A stretch of DNA of 64,000 bases from an uncultured Rikenellaceae bacterium. GTDB taxonomy: Bacteria > Bacteroidota > Bacteroidia > Bacteroidales > Rikenellaceae. Within the stretch, counting starts at the first letter, position 1, and every line of letters begins with the position of its first letter. The notes under the pieces were generated by a model. That model was given only the letters and a program-made list of their open reading frames with translations. It was not told where the DNA came from and did not search any database. This document shows, piece by piece, positions 53,278-62,100 of the stretch. The stretch lies in contig CAMRBL010000003.1 of the NCBI GenBank assembly GCA_947040435.1, positions 1 to 64,000 on the forward strand, written 5' to 3'. A program made the translations under genes and the position numbers.

Positions 53278-53303
53278 CTTCTTATATATGAAAAAAACAC
53301 GAC

Positions 53304-53336
53304 AAAACCTAAAAAATGTTCGCAATTTTAGGTTTT
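53304..53336 (-). terminator. Orphan terminator-like hairpin upstream of the kbl promoter
   Basis: An 11-bp stem AAAACCTAAAA/TTTTAGGTTTT (53304-53314 with 53326-53336). On the minus strand TTTTGTCGTGTTTTTTT follows. It lies upstream of both flanking promoters, so it ends no annotated gene. Confidence 0.55.
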
Positions 53337-53352
53337 TAGTGTAAGTTTTAGA

Positions 53353-53392
53353 GAACTGCCCTATGCGGACGGCGCAGAGTAGGCGTAGATAG
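53353..53392 (+). repeat. REP-like intergenic element, copy B
   Basis: Starts AACTGCCCTATGCGGACGG. Hairpin 1 has the same 4-bp/5-nt layout with one mismatch (GCCC/GGAC). The second half is diverged (TAGGCGTAGAT); part of that recurs as TAGGCGAAGAT in the pgk terminator loop. Confidence 0.5.
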
Positions 53393-53476
53393 CATTTATT
53401 TGTAGTGAAAAATAGAAAAATGACACTTAAATGTTTTCCTTCGTCATTAGTTTATTGACTCCTTTGCAGGCTGCGT

Positions 53477-53519
53477 GGAACTGCTCTCCGTGAGCATGGC
53501 TGCGTGTGCGCAGAGAACG
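53477..53519 (+). repeat. REP-like intergenic element, copy C
   Basis: Best copy together with 7411-7450. Hairpin 1 is GCTC/GAGC (53483-53486 with 53492-53495, 5-nt loop), then 4 nt, then hairpin 2 CTGCG/CGCAG (53500-53504 with 53509-53513, 4-nt loop). Relative to copy A, the change C->T in one arm of hairpin 1 is matched by G->A in the other. Confidence 0.7.
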
Positions 53520-53590
53520 ATATAGGCTTATGTTGGAAACTATAATTATAAAAATTCTAACAATTTCTTTAGTGTATAATAATTTTTTTG

Positions 53591-53598
53591 TAACTTTG
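53591..53598 (+). promoter_or_regulatory. -7 element TAACTTTG for pgk
   Basis: An exact TAnnTTTG, 70 nt before the ATG. A CTTT tract lies at about the -33 position. Confidence 0.63.
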
Positions 53599-53668
53599 GA
53601 ATCTGTTTGCGCCGATAGGGCAAATGCTTAATGTAAAATAAATAAACTTTAATTATAACTATAATATT

Positions 53669-54928
53669 ATGTTATCGATCGAAAATTACAATTTTAAGGA
53701 CAAGAAAGTTATTATTCGTGTGGATTTTAATGTGCCATTGAATGCAAATCTTGAGGTTACAGATGATACACGTATTCGTGCAGCTATTCCAACAATCAAA
53801 AAAGTTGTTGAAAATGGTGGATCTGTAATTCTTATGTCTCATTTAGGTAGACCTAAGGCTGGTGCTGAGGATAAGTTCTCTCTAAAGCATATCATCCCAA
53901 CACTTGAAAGTCGTCTTGGAATGACAATCGATTTTGCTGATGACTGTATGGGTGCGCAGGCGGTAGACAAATGTGCTGCATTGAAGCCAGGTCAAGTTCT
54001 TCTTCTTGAAAATCTTCGTTTCTATGCTGAAGAGGATGGAAAACCTCGTGGATTAGCTAAAGATGCTTCTGCTGAGGAGAAAGCTGATGCTAAAAAAATT
54101 GTTAAAGCTAGTCAAAAAGAGTTCGTAAAGAAGTTGGCTTCTTATGCTAACTGTTATATCAATGACGCGTTCGGTACTGCTCACCGTGCTCACGCTTCAA
54201 CTGCTCTTATTGCTGAGTTCTTCCCTAATGATAAAATGTTTGGTTTTGTAATTAACGGAGAACTTAAAGCTGTTGATGCATTAATGAAAGAGCCTCAAAG
54301 ACCTTTCGTTGCTATTATCGGTGGTGCAAAAGTTTCTTCTAAGATTACTATCATCGAAAAATTGATGGAGAGAGTAGATAGCTTAATCATTGGTGGTGCT
54401 ATGACATATACTTTTATTGCTGCTGAAGGTGGTAAAATTGGTAATAGCCTATGCGAGCCAGAGCAATTTGATGTTGCTAAAGCTGTTCTTGCTAAAGCTA
54501 AAGAGAAAGGAATCGAAATATTATTTGCTGAAGATACAATTGCTGGTGACTCATTCTCTGAGAGCGCTAATAGCGTAACTTGTCCAACAAATGAAATCCC
54601 TGATGGATGGCAAGGACTTGACGTTGGCCCAATTGCTGACGCTGCTTTCCGTAGTCATATATTAGCTTGCAAAACTATTCTTTGGAATGGTCCTGTTGGC
54701 GTTTTCGAAATGAAAAAATTTGAAACAGGTTCTAAGTCAATTGCAATGGCAATTGCTGACTCTACTTCAAATGGTGCATTCTCTCTTATTGGTGGTGGTG
54801 ACTCTGTTGCTTGTATCAATAAATTTGGTCTTGCAGATAAAGTTAGCTACGTTTCTACTGGTGGTGGTGCGCTTCTTGAGTACATGGAGGGTATTGAACT
54901 TCCTGGAATTGCAGCGATTCGTAAGTAA
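53669..54928 (+). CDS. pgk: Phosphoglycerate kinase
   Basis: 419 aa. Classical PGK tracts: [13 protein letters not shown] near 10-24, [38 protein letters not shown], and the C-terminal nucleotide loop [13 protein letters not shown]. It transfers phosphate from 1,3-BPG to ADP. Codon use is skewed to GCT, TCT and CTT more than in its neighbours, as expected for high expression. Monocistronic, with its own promoter and a strong terminator. Confidence 0.97.
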   Translation: MLSIENYNFKDKKVIIRVDFNVPLNANLEVTDDTRIRAAIPTIKKVVENGGSVILMSHLGRPKAGAEDKFSLKHIIPTLESRLGMTIDFADDCMGAQAVDKCAALKPGQVLLLENLRFYAEEDGKPRGLAKDASAEEKADAKKIVKASQKEFVKKLASYANCYINDAFGTAHRAHASTALIAEFFPNDKMFGFVINGELKAVDALMKEPQRPFVAIIGGAKVSSKITIIEKLMERVDSLIIGGAMTYTFIAAEGGKIGNSLCEPEQFDVAKAVLAKAKEKGIEILFAEDTIAGDSFSESANSVTCPTNEIPDGWQGLDVGPIADAAFRSHILACKTILWNGPVGVFEMKKFETGSKSIAMAIADSTSNGAFSLIGGGDSVACINKFGLADKVSYVSTGGGALLEYMEGIELPGIAAIRK

Positions 54929-54959
54929 AACAGTATTTAATTAAGATAGACTTAGTTGT

Positions 54960-55054
54960 AAAACGAAGTTCCCTAAGAAATTTGATGAGAGAGTGAGCCG
55001 ATTAGGCGAAGATCTTAAAATCAAATAAAATTTCTTAGGTAACTTCGTTTTTTT
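54960..55054 (+). terminator. Long-stem terminator after pgk
   Basis: Arms of 24 nt (54960-54983 with 55028-55051) pair with one mismatch, and the right arm runs into seven T. The 44-nt loop contains GTGAGCCGATTAGGCGAAGAT, which resembles part of the REP-like element. Confidence 0.85.
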
Positions 55055-55081
55055 AGCGGGTTTAAAATAATACCATAAATT

Positions 55082-55441
55082 ATGATTGTCACAATAGAAT
55101 TAGATAATATCTCATTCAGAGCCTACCATGGATGTTATGATTTAGAAAATAAGGTCGGGAATAATTTTAGAGTAGACTTAACTGTTGTTGCTGATATTGG
55201 TGATGCAGCGCAGAGTGATGATGTAACAGCAGGTGTTAATTATCTATTGCTGTATGACTTGGTTGAAGAGCAGATGAAAATTATTTCTAATACAATTGAG
55301 AATGTTGGTCTAAGAGTTGTAGATGAGATACTGAATCGATTCGATCAAGTGTTAGATGCAAAGGTTAGGATATGTAAACTTTCTCCGCCATTGGGAGGAA
55401 AAGCGGAAAAAGTGTGCGTAGTCATCTCTAGGGCAAGGTAG
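55082..55441 (+). CDS. folB: Dihydroneopterin aldolase
   Basis: 119 aa, usual FolB size. The start IELDNISFRAYHGCYDLENKVG contains the conserved YHG, and the end has SPPLGGKAEKVCV with the catalytic-site Lys. It cleaves dihydroneopterin to 6-hydroxymethyl-dihydropterin in folate synthesis. It stands between the pgk terminator and nrdJ, with no other folate genes adjacent. Confidence 0.93.
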   Translation: MIVTIELDNISFRAYHGCYDLENKVGNNFRVDLTVVADIGDAAQSDDVTAGVNYLLLYDLVEEQMKIISNTIENVGLRVVDEILNRFDQVLDAKVRICKLSPPLGGKAEKVCVVISRAR

Positions 55442-55507
55442 ATTGAGATTGTTAATAACTTTTAATAAAATAGTTTTTATTGACCCTATAATTAAACTAA
55501 TCTTGGA

Positions 55508-55515
55508 TAAATTTG
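55508..55515 (+). promoter_or_regulatory. -7 element TAAATTTG for nrdJ
   Basis: An exact TAnnTTTG, 34 nt before the nrdJ ATG. The nearest upstream TTG is at a longer spacing than usual. Confidence 0.55.
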
Positions 55516-55549
55516 TGCCAGAAAAAAAACTTAATATACAAATATAATT

Positions 55550-58123
55550 ATGTCTGAAATAAAGGAAATAAATGCACAATTAGAGGGGTACGCTTATGAC
55601 GATGTCATGAATCTCACTAGAGAATATTTTGGTGGTGATGAGCTTGCTACGACTGTTTGGTTAAGTAAATACGCCTTAAAAGACTCTTACGGTCGTATTT
55701 ATGAGTCTTCGCCTGTTCAGATGCATCAACGTATTGCTGGTGAAATTGCACGTATAGAGAGTAAGTATCCAAATCCGATGGATGCTGAGGAGATATTCAA
55801 TCTATTTGATCACTTTAAATATGTTATCCCTCAAGGTGGTCCAATGACGGGAGTGGGTAATAATATGCAAATCACATCGCTGTCGAACTGCTTTGTGATT
55901 GGTCATCGTATTCCTGCTGACTCATACGGTGGAATTATTCGTATCGACGAAGAGCAGGTGCAGTTAATGAAGAGACGTGGAGGTGTTGGACATGACCTTT
56001 CGCATATCCGACCTACGGGTAGCCCCGTATTTAACAGTGCTCTAACATCTACGGGTATTGTACCGTTTATGGAGAGATACTCTAACTCGACACGTGAGGT
56101 GGCGCAGGATGGTAGAAGAGGTGCATTGATGTTGTCGCTATCTATTAAACACCCTGATGCAGAGAACTTCATTGATGCGAAGGTAGAAACTGGAAAAGTA
56201 ACTGGTGCTAATGTCTCAATTAAAATTGATGACGAATTTATGCTCGCTGTAAATAATGAGTCTAAATATCACCAAAAATTCCCAATCGACTCTGATACTC
56301 CATTATATGAGAAGGATATAGATGCTAAGGCTCTTTGGAATAAGATTATTCATAATGCGTGGAAGTCGGCTGAGCCAGGTGTGTTGTTTTGGGATACCAT
56401 TATAAAAGAATCTGTGCCTGACTGCTATGCAGATCTTGGCTTTAAAACAGTATCAACAAACCCTTGTGGAGAGATTCCATTGTGTCCTTACGATAGTTGT
56501 CGCCTTTTGGCTCTCAATCTATATGGATATGTTGATAGCCCATTTACAAAAGAGGCTAAATTTAATTTCGATAAATTTAAGGTTCATGTGCATAAATCTA
56601 TGCGCATAATGGATGATATTATCGATCTTGAATTGGAAAAAATAGATGCTATTCTTTCTAAAATAAATATTGACCCTGAAGAGGAGAGTATCAGACGTGT
56701 TGAATTCGAACTGTGGGACAAAATAAAAGCTAAAGCAACAGAGGGGCGTAGAACTGGATTAGGTATAACTGCTGAGGGAGATATGCTTGCATCACTTGGT
56801 TTGCAGTATGGAACTGAAGAGGCGACACAATTTGCAGTGGAAGTTCAAAAAACTTTGGCTATTGAGTCTTATAGAGCTTCGGTTGATATGGCTAAGGAGA
56901 GGGGAGCATTTGAAATTTATGACTCTGCAAGAGAGGAGAACAACCCTATGATTATCAGAATCAAAGAGGCTGACCCTGAACTATACAGCGAAATGACGAA
57001 GCACGGTCGTAGAAATATTGGAATGTTGACTATCGCTCCTACGGGTACAACGAGTTTAATGTCGCAAACTACATCTGGTATAGAGCCTGTATTTAGACCA
57101 GTATATAAGCGTCGTAGAAAAGTTAACCCTAATGATAAAAGTATAAATATTACTTTTGTAGATGAAGTGGGTGACTCATGGGAAGAGTACAATGTATTCC
57201 ACCATAAATTTGTGATTTGGGCTGAAGTAAATGGATATACTCTTAGAGATATTGAAGTTATGGATGACGCACAGATGGATGAGTTGATTGCAAAGTCTCC
57301 ATATAGTGGTGCAACTGCTAATGATATTAACTGGGTTAATAAAGTTCAGATGCAAGGTGAAATCCAAAAATGGGTTGACCACTCTATATCGGTAACAGTA
57401 AATCTTCCTAGTGATGTTGTTGAGAGCGTTGTTGCTGATGTATATAAAACAGCTTGGGAGTGTGGTTGCAAGGGAGTTACGGTTTACCGTGACGGTTGTC
57501 GTGCAGGTGTGCTTGTTGACAATAAAAAGAAAAAAAAGAAAGGTAGTGTTAACATAGAGAGTGGTAGCGAATATAGACCTCCTCTACATAGACCAATTGA
57601 GTTAGCGGCTGATATTGTTAGGTTTAAAAATGGTACTGAAGATTGGATCTCTTTTGTTGGTATATACAATGATAGACCTTACGAAATATTTACTGGTAAA
57701 GTCGAAGAGGATGCAATGTTTATCCCTAAGAAGGTAAGAAAAGGTGTTATACTAAAGGTTATTGATGACAAGGGGAACAAGCGTTATGATTTCCAATACA
57801 AAGATAAGTATGGCTATACAAATACTGTCGGTGGTATATCAAGACTTTTCGACGATATGTTCTGGAACTATGCTAAATTAATATCTGGTGTGTTACGTAA
57901 CGGTATGCCAATATTGGATGTTGTAACTCTTATTGAGTCGCTAAGTCTGGATAGCGAGTCAATCAATACTTGGAAAAATGGTGTGGCTAGAGCTCTTAAA
58001 CAATATGTACGTGACGGACAGAAAGTCAAAGAAAAATGTACTAACTGTGGTCAAGAGTCTCTTGTTTATCAGAGTGGATGCCCTGTTTGTATGAGCTGTG
58101 GATACTCTAAATGTGGTAGCTAA
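55550..58123 (+). CDS. nrdJ: Adenosylcobalamin-dependent (class II) ribonucleotide reductase
   Basis: 857 aa. NrdJ features: active-site region SLSNCFVIG, NPCGEIPLCPYDSCRL (active-site Cys and Glu), and TSGIEPVFRPVYKRR. A Lys-rich linker (KKKKKK near 665) leads to a C-terminal zinc ribbon, CTNCGQESL then CPVCMSCGYSKCG, which regenerates the active-site disulfide. It reduces ribonucleotides with a B12 radical, with or without oxygen. It needs cobalamin, so uptake or synthesis elsewhere is implied. Confidence 0.95.
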   Translation: MSEIKEINAQLEGYAYDDVMNLTREYFGGDELATTVWLSKYALKDSYGRIYESSPVQMHQRIAGEIARIESKYPNPMDAEEIFNLFDHFKYVIPQGGPMTGVGNNMQITSLSNCFVIGHRIPADSYGGIIRIDEEQVQLMKRRGGVGHDLSHIRPTGSPVFNSALTSTGIVPFMERYSNSTREVAQDGRRGALMLSLSIKHPDAENFIDAKVETGKVTGANVSIKIDDEFMLAVNNESKYHQKFPIDSDTPLYEKDIDAKALWNKIIHNAWKSAEPGVLFWDTIIKESVPDCYADLGFKTVSTNPCGEIPLCPYDSCRLLALNLYGYVDSPFTKEAKFNFDKFKVHVHKSMRIMDDIIDLELEKIDAILSKINIDPEEESIRRVEFELWDKIKAKATEGRRTGLGITAEGDMLASLGLQYGTEEATQFAVEVQKTLAIESYRASVDMAKERGAFEIYDSAREENNPMIIRIKEADPELYSEMTKHGRRNIGMLTIAPTGTTSLMSQTTSGIEPVFRPVYKRRRKVNPNDKSINITFVDEVGDSWEEYNVFHHKFVIWAEVNGYTLRDIEVMDDAQMDELIAKSPYSGATANDINWVNKVQMQGEIQKWVDHSISVTVNLPSDVVESVVADVYKTAWECGCKGVTVYRDGCRAGVLVDNKKKKKKGSVNIESGSEYRPPLHRPIELAADIVRFKNGTEDWISFVGIYNDRPYEIFTGKVEEDAMFIPKKVRKGVILKVIDDKGNKRYDFQYKDKYGYTNTVGGISRLFDDMFWNYAKLISGVLRNGMPILDVVTLIESLSLDSESINTWKNGVARALKQYVRDGQKVKEKCTNCGQESLVYQSGCPVCMSCGYSKCGS

Positions 58124-58141
58124 GAAATATATAAATAATAA

Positions 58142-58155
58142 TAGTTCGCTGAGAT
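58142..58155 (+). repeat. 14-nt direct repeat TAGTTCGCTGAGAT (second copy)
   Basis: Identical to 40949-40962. It is followed by a GATTACTA...TAGTAATC fold (about 58153-58193). Confidence 0.6.
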
Positions 58156-58209
58156 TACTAAATGTTCCAAATGTGGTAGTGTTGTAGTAATCAACGAATT
58201 CCTTTAAAA

Positions 58210-58270
58210 TAGCTCCGAGATAACTAATATATGAGAGATATACTCCTCTTTAATAGTTATCTCGGAGCTA
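58210..58270 (+). terminator. Terminator after nrdJ
   Basis: A perfect 17-bp stem TAGCTCCGAGATAACTA with its complement (58210-58226 with 58254-58270), loop 27 nt. Confidence 0.8.
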
Positions 58271-58294
58271 TATTTAAAAAGTTTGAAGGAGTTC

Positions 58295-58326
58295 TTTGTT
58301 AATTCAGCATATAATGTTTACCTTTG
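58295..58326 (+). promoter_or_regulatory. Consensus promoter of rpmI-rplT (TTTG-N20-TACCTTTG)
   Basis: TTTG at 58295-58298, 20 nt, then TACCTTTG at 58319-58326. The start site is expected near 58333, giving a leader of about 26 nt. Confidence 0.85.
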
Positions 58327-58358
58327 TGGACTGTTTAACTTTTTAATATAAAATCGAA

Positions 58359-58553
58359 ATGCCAAAAATTAAAACAAACTCTGCGGCTAAGAAGCGTTTT
58401 TGCTTCACTGGCACAGGTAAAATCAAGAGAAAACACGCTTTTAAAAGCCATATCTTGACAAAGAAAACAACGAAACAAAAGCGTAACCTTACATATTCAG
58501 GTTTAGTTGCTGCTTCAGATGTTCCAAGAATCAAATTATTATTAGTTAAGTAA
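58359..58553 (+). CDS. rpmI: 50S ribosomal protein bL35
   Basis: 64 aa, starting [20 protein letters not shown] and rich in Lys/Arg, diagnostic of L35. Large-subunit protein. It pairs with rplT 94 nt downstream. In most bacteria infC (often with thrS) precedes rpmI; here nrdJ precedes it and rpmI has its own strong promoter. Confidence 0.97.
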   Translation: MPKIKTNSAAKKRFCFTGTGKIKRKHAFKSHILTKKTTKQKRNLTYSGLVAASDVPRIKLLLVK

Positions 58554-58647
58554 TTAACTAAACAAACAAACATGTTTAATCAAGAGTGAATTAGCCCCAA
58601 AGAGTGAGAGAGAAACTTTCCGCTAATCATTCGTAAAACTTACAATT

Positions 58648-58992
58648 ATGCCAAGGTCAGTAAATGCGGTTGCATCAAGAGCCAAAAGAAAAAAAGTTTT
58701 AAAACTTGCCAAAGGTAACTTTGGATCAAGGGGTAACGTATGGACGGTAGCTAAAAACACCGTTGAAAAAGGTCTTACTTACGCGTATCGTGACCGTAAG
58801 TACAAAAAAAGAACATTCCGTAGCTTGTGGATTCAGCGTATTAACGCGGCTGCTCGTATGCATGGAATGACATATTCAGAATTTATCGGGAAATTAAGTG
58901 TTAAAGGAATCGCTCTTAACCGTAAGGTTTTGGCTGACTTAGCAATGAACCACCCAGCTGCATTCGAACAAATCGTTAAAACAGTTAAATAG
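58648..58992 (+). CDS. rplT: 50S ribosomal protein bL20
   Basis: 114 aa, with the canonical L20 start [20 protein letters not shown] and [19 protein letters not shown]. It is essential for early 50S assembly and in some bacteria represses its own operon. The 94-nt rpmI-rplT spacer (58554-58647) is longer than usual and could hold a control site, but no clear L20-binding fold was seen. Confidence 0.97.
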   Translation: MPRSVNAVASRAKRKKVLKLAKGNFGSRGNVWTVAKNTVEKGLTYAYRDRKYKKRTFRSLWIQRINAAARMHGMTYSEFIGKLSVKGIALNRKVLADLAMNHPAAFEQIVKTVK

Positions 58993-59022
58993 GTATTCAG
59001 TTTATTGAGTACGTACAATAAG

Positions 59023-59055
59023 GAGAGCTTGCACTAGTGGTAAGCTCTCTTTTTG
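59023..59055 (+). terminator. Terminator after rplT
   Basis: The stem GAGAGCTT/AAGCTCTC (59023-59030 with 59042-59049), with inner CAC/GTG pairing, is followed by TTTTTG. Confidence 0.82.
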
Positions 59056-59130
59056 TATATACATATATTTGAGAGAGATGCAATATGTAGGTGGAGAGCT
59101 ATGTTTGCTGTGAATTAGGTAAGAAAAAAA

Positions 59131-59157
59131 CCAGTTAACTGAATCTCAGTTAACTGG
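59131..59157 (-). terminator. Terminator after the glycogen synthase/phosphorylase gene
   Basis: A perfect 12-bp stem CCAGTTAACTGA/TCAGTTAACTGG with a 3-nt loop. A-rich left and T-rich right flanks give a U-tract on the minus strand. Confidence 0.85.
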
Positions 59158-59190
59158 CTTTTTTGAAAAATTGCTATCCTATAAAATAAT

Positions 59191-62100
59191 TTATGCCCAC
59201 TTAACTAAAGCAAAATCTGTTCTATATGGTAACTTGTCATTCTTTGCATATAAACGTAGTGCAACGTCAAATGTTCCTGAGAATTGAGTCTCTGCATTTA
59301 ATACATAATGTACGATATTGCCATCTTGGCTCTCAATACTTAACTCCAATTTGTCAAGAATCTCAATTGCCTTGTTTTCATGAATCTGTTTTGCAACAAC
59401 AATCTCAACGCCAATATCACTTGGTAGTAAGCCATTCAGATCAATAGTTGCACTGACATTAAAGCCGTCGCCAATAGCCATTGCTGAGCTAATTAGGTCC
59501 ATCTGCTTAACATCAATAATACGAACCTTATCCCATGCATTACTAACTCTACGCTTCCATGATGCAACCTCTTTTGCCTCTTGGAAATTGTCGGCTACTA
59601 CTCTAAGATTACGGTCGTGTAGCTTGTTGTAGAAGCGTTCTTGATAGTCCGTAAGCATTCTATTTGTAGTGAAGTTTGATGCAACATCTGCGATACAGCT
59701 CTTTATCATCTTAATCCACTCGGTTGGTAAGTTCTTGCTATCTCGGTGGTAATATTGAGGTGCAATTGTATCTTCAATAGTTGCATAGATCATCTCTGCA
59801 TCTAACTCATCTTGGAAGTGTTGATCGTCATATGTTCTCTCTTGTGGTAACATCCATCCTGCACTCTTCTTGTAGCCTTCAACCCACCATCCGTCAAGAA
59901 CACTGAATTGTAGAACTCCATTCATTACACACTTCTCGCCACTTGTTCCTGATGCCTCTAGTGGTCGTGTTGGTGTGTTCAACCATACGTCAACACCTTG
60001 AACCATCTTACGCGCAAGATCCATATCGTAATTTTGTAAAAATATAATCTTACCCATAAACTGAGGCATAGCAGATACTTCTACGATACGTTTAATTAAG
60101 TGTTGTCCTGGAATGTCATTTGGATGTGCCTTTCCTGCAAAAACAAACTGTACTGGACGCTCCTTGTTATTTACAATACGCTCTAATCTCTCTAAGTTTG
60201 TAAATAGTAAGTGTGCTCTTTTATATGTAGCGAAACGACGAGCAAAACCAATAGTTAATACTTCAGGTTTGAATGAATCTATGATTTTAACCAAATTTGC
60301 TGGTGAACCAAACATAAACTCACTTGGGTCTAATGCTCTCTTACCAATATGGCTAATTAATTTTTGTTTCAAAAGTAATCTTGCATCCCATAGCTCTTTG
60401 TTGTCTATATCTTTAACTTTCTGCCATGCTGGGATGTCATACTGATGGTTTGTAAACCCTTCTGGGAAATATTTGCTATATAACTTGCGCATGTTCGATG
60501 CTGTCCATGTTGGGAAATGGACTCCATTTGTAACGTAGCTTATATGTAGCTCATTTGCAAGGTAGCCTGGCCACATTCCGCCAAGAATATCTTTACTAAC
60601 CTCCCCATGTAACCAACTAACTCCATTAATCTCTTGTGATAGATTACACGCTAAGAAACTCATTGAGAACTTCTCATAGTAATCATTTGGATTAGTCTTT
60701 CCTAAATTCATAAATTGCTCCCATGATATACCCAACTTGTCAGGGAATTTTGCCATGTATTGGCGCATCATTGACTCAGGGAATGCATCATGTCCTGCTG
60801 GTACTGGTGTATGTGTAGTGAAAAGTGATGATGAGCGAACAACCTCAAGTGCTTCACTGAAAGATAGCTTCTTAGTGCTAATTAGATTTTTTAATCTCTC
60901 TAGTCCAATAAATGCTGCGTGACCCTCATTACAATGGTATACATCTTGTGAGATATTCATCTTATTTAGAGCGCGGATTCCACCAACTCCCAGGATAATC
61001 TCTTGCTTCATTCTATTCTCCCAGTCGCCGCCATATAGGTGATGAGTGATAGTTCTATCTTCGTCTAAGTTTAGTTCGTGATCTGTATCTAAAAGATATA
61101 GGTCTGTTCTTCCAACTTCACATTTCCATACCCTTGCTGTAACAGTTCTGCCAGGTAGAGTAACTATTGATGTAGCCCAATTTCCACTCTCATCTCTAAC
61201 AGGACTAATTGGTAATTTGAAGAAGTTCTGTGCTTCGTAACCCGCCTCCTGGTCTCCATGTGACGATAGACGTTGTGTGAAGTAACCATAACGATATAGT
61301 AATCCAACTGCTACCATTGGTACATTCTTATCACTTGCCTCTTTTAGATAATCTCCTGCTAGGATACCTAGACCTCCTGAATATATCTTTAGTGAGCTGT
61401 GTAGTCCGTACTCCATACTGAAATAAGCTATCGTTGGACCTTTTGCCTCACTCTTTTCTGCCATATATGCCTTGAAATCTGCATATACAGAGTCCATTAG
61501 AGCTAGGAACTTAGAGTCTACCTCAAGTTCTTTCAATCTCTTAGAACCTACTGTGTCAAGTAATGCTATTGGATTGCGATGACAGCTTCTCCACAAGTCA
61601 GAATCAATAGATTTGAATAGTTCATGTGCTCCAAGAGTCCAAGACCACCACAGGTTATTAGATAGGATCTCTAGGGGTTGAAGGCGTTCTGATAGATGTT
61701 TCTCTGCCATTAGCCTTGTCCATGTTGGTTTGTTACTACTTAGCTGTTGTCTAACAAAGTTCATCTGCTCTCCTTGGTCTTTAACTGGTTCTGTACGAGA
61801 GGTCGATACTCTTAGAGCTGCATTAGTCGCCGCTAGTGAGTATGCCTCTTTATAATATGTGAATAGACTATCCCATAATGCTGTTTTTGAGATGAATAGT
61901 GCACTATCTCTACAGATTAAATAATCTACCTCTTTCATCTTGCTGTATCGTAGGATTGACTCTGCAATCTTGTTGATAACGTGATCGTCATTGTTGTCTG
62001 TTCTCTCAATTACCTCTACGCCACGGTGTTTGCTTGTGTGTTGGTCAACCCATGCGCCAAAACCAGCTAACGTAGTTGTGATTGTTGGAACTGAGAAGGC

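Larger units (their letters stand above)
53221..53668. other. 448-bp divergent kbl/pgk intergenic region
   Basis: From left to right: the kbl -7 element (53270-53277), an orphan terminator-like hairpin (53304-53336), REP-like copies B (53353-53392) and C (53477-53519), and the pgk -7 element (53591-53598). No open reading frame with family features. The hairpin has no gene to terminate, so a small RNA is possible. Confidence 0.65.
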
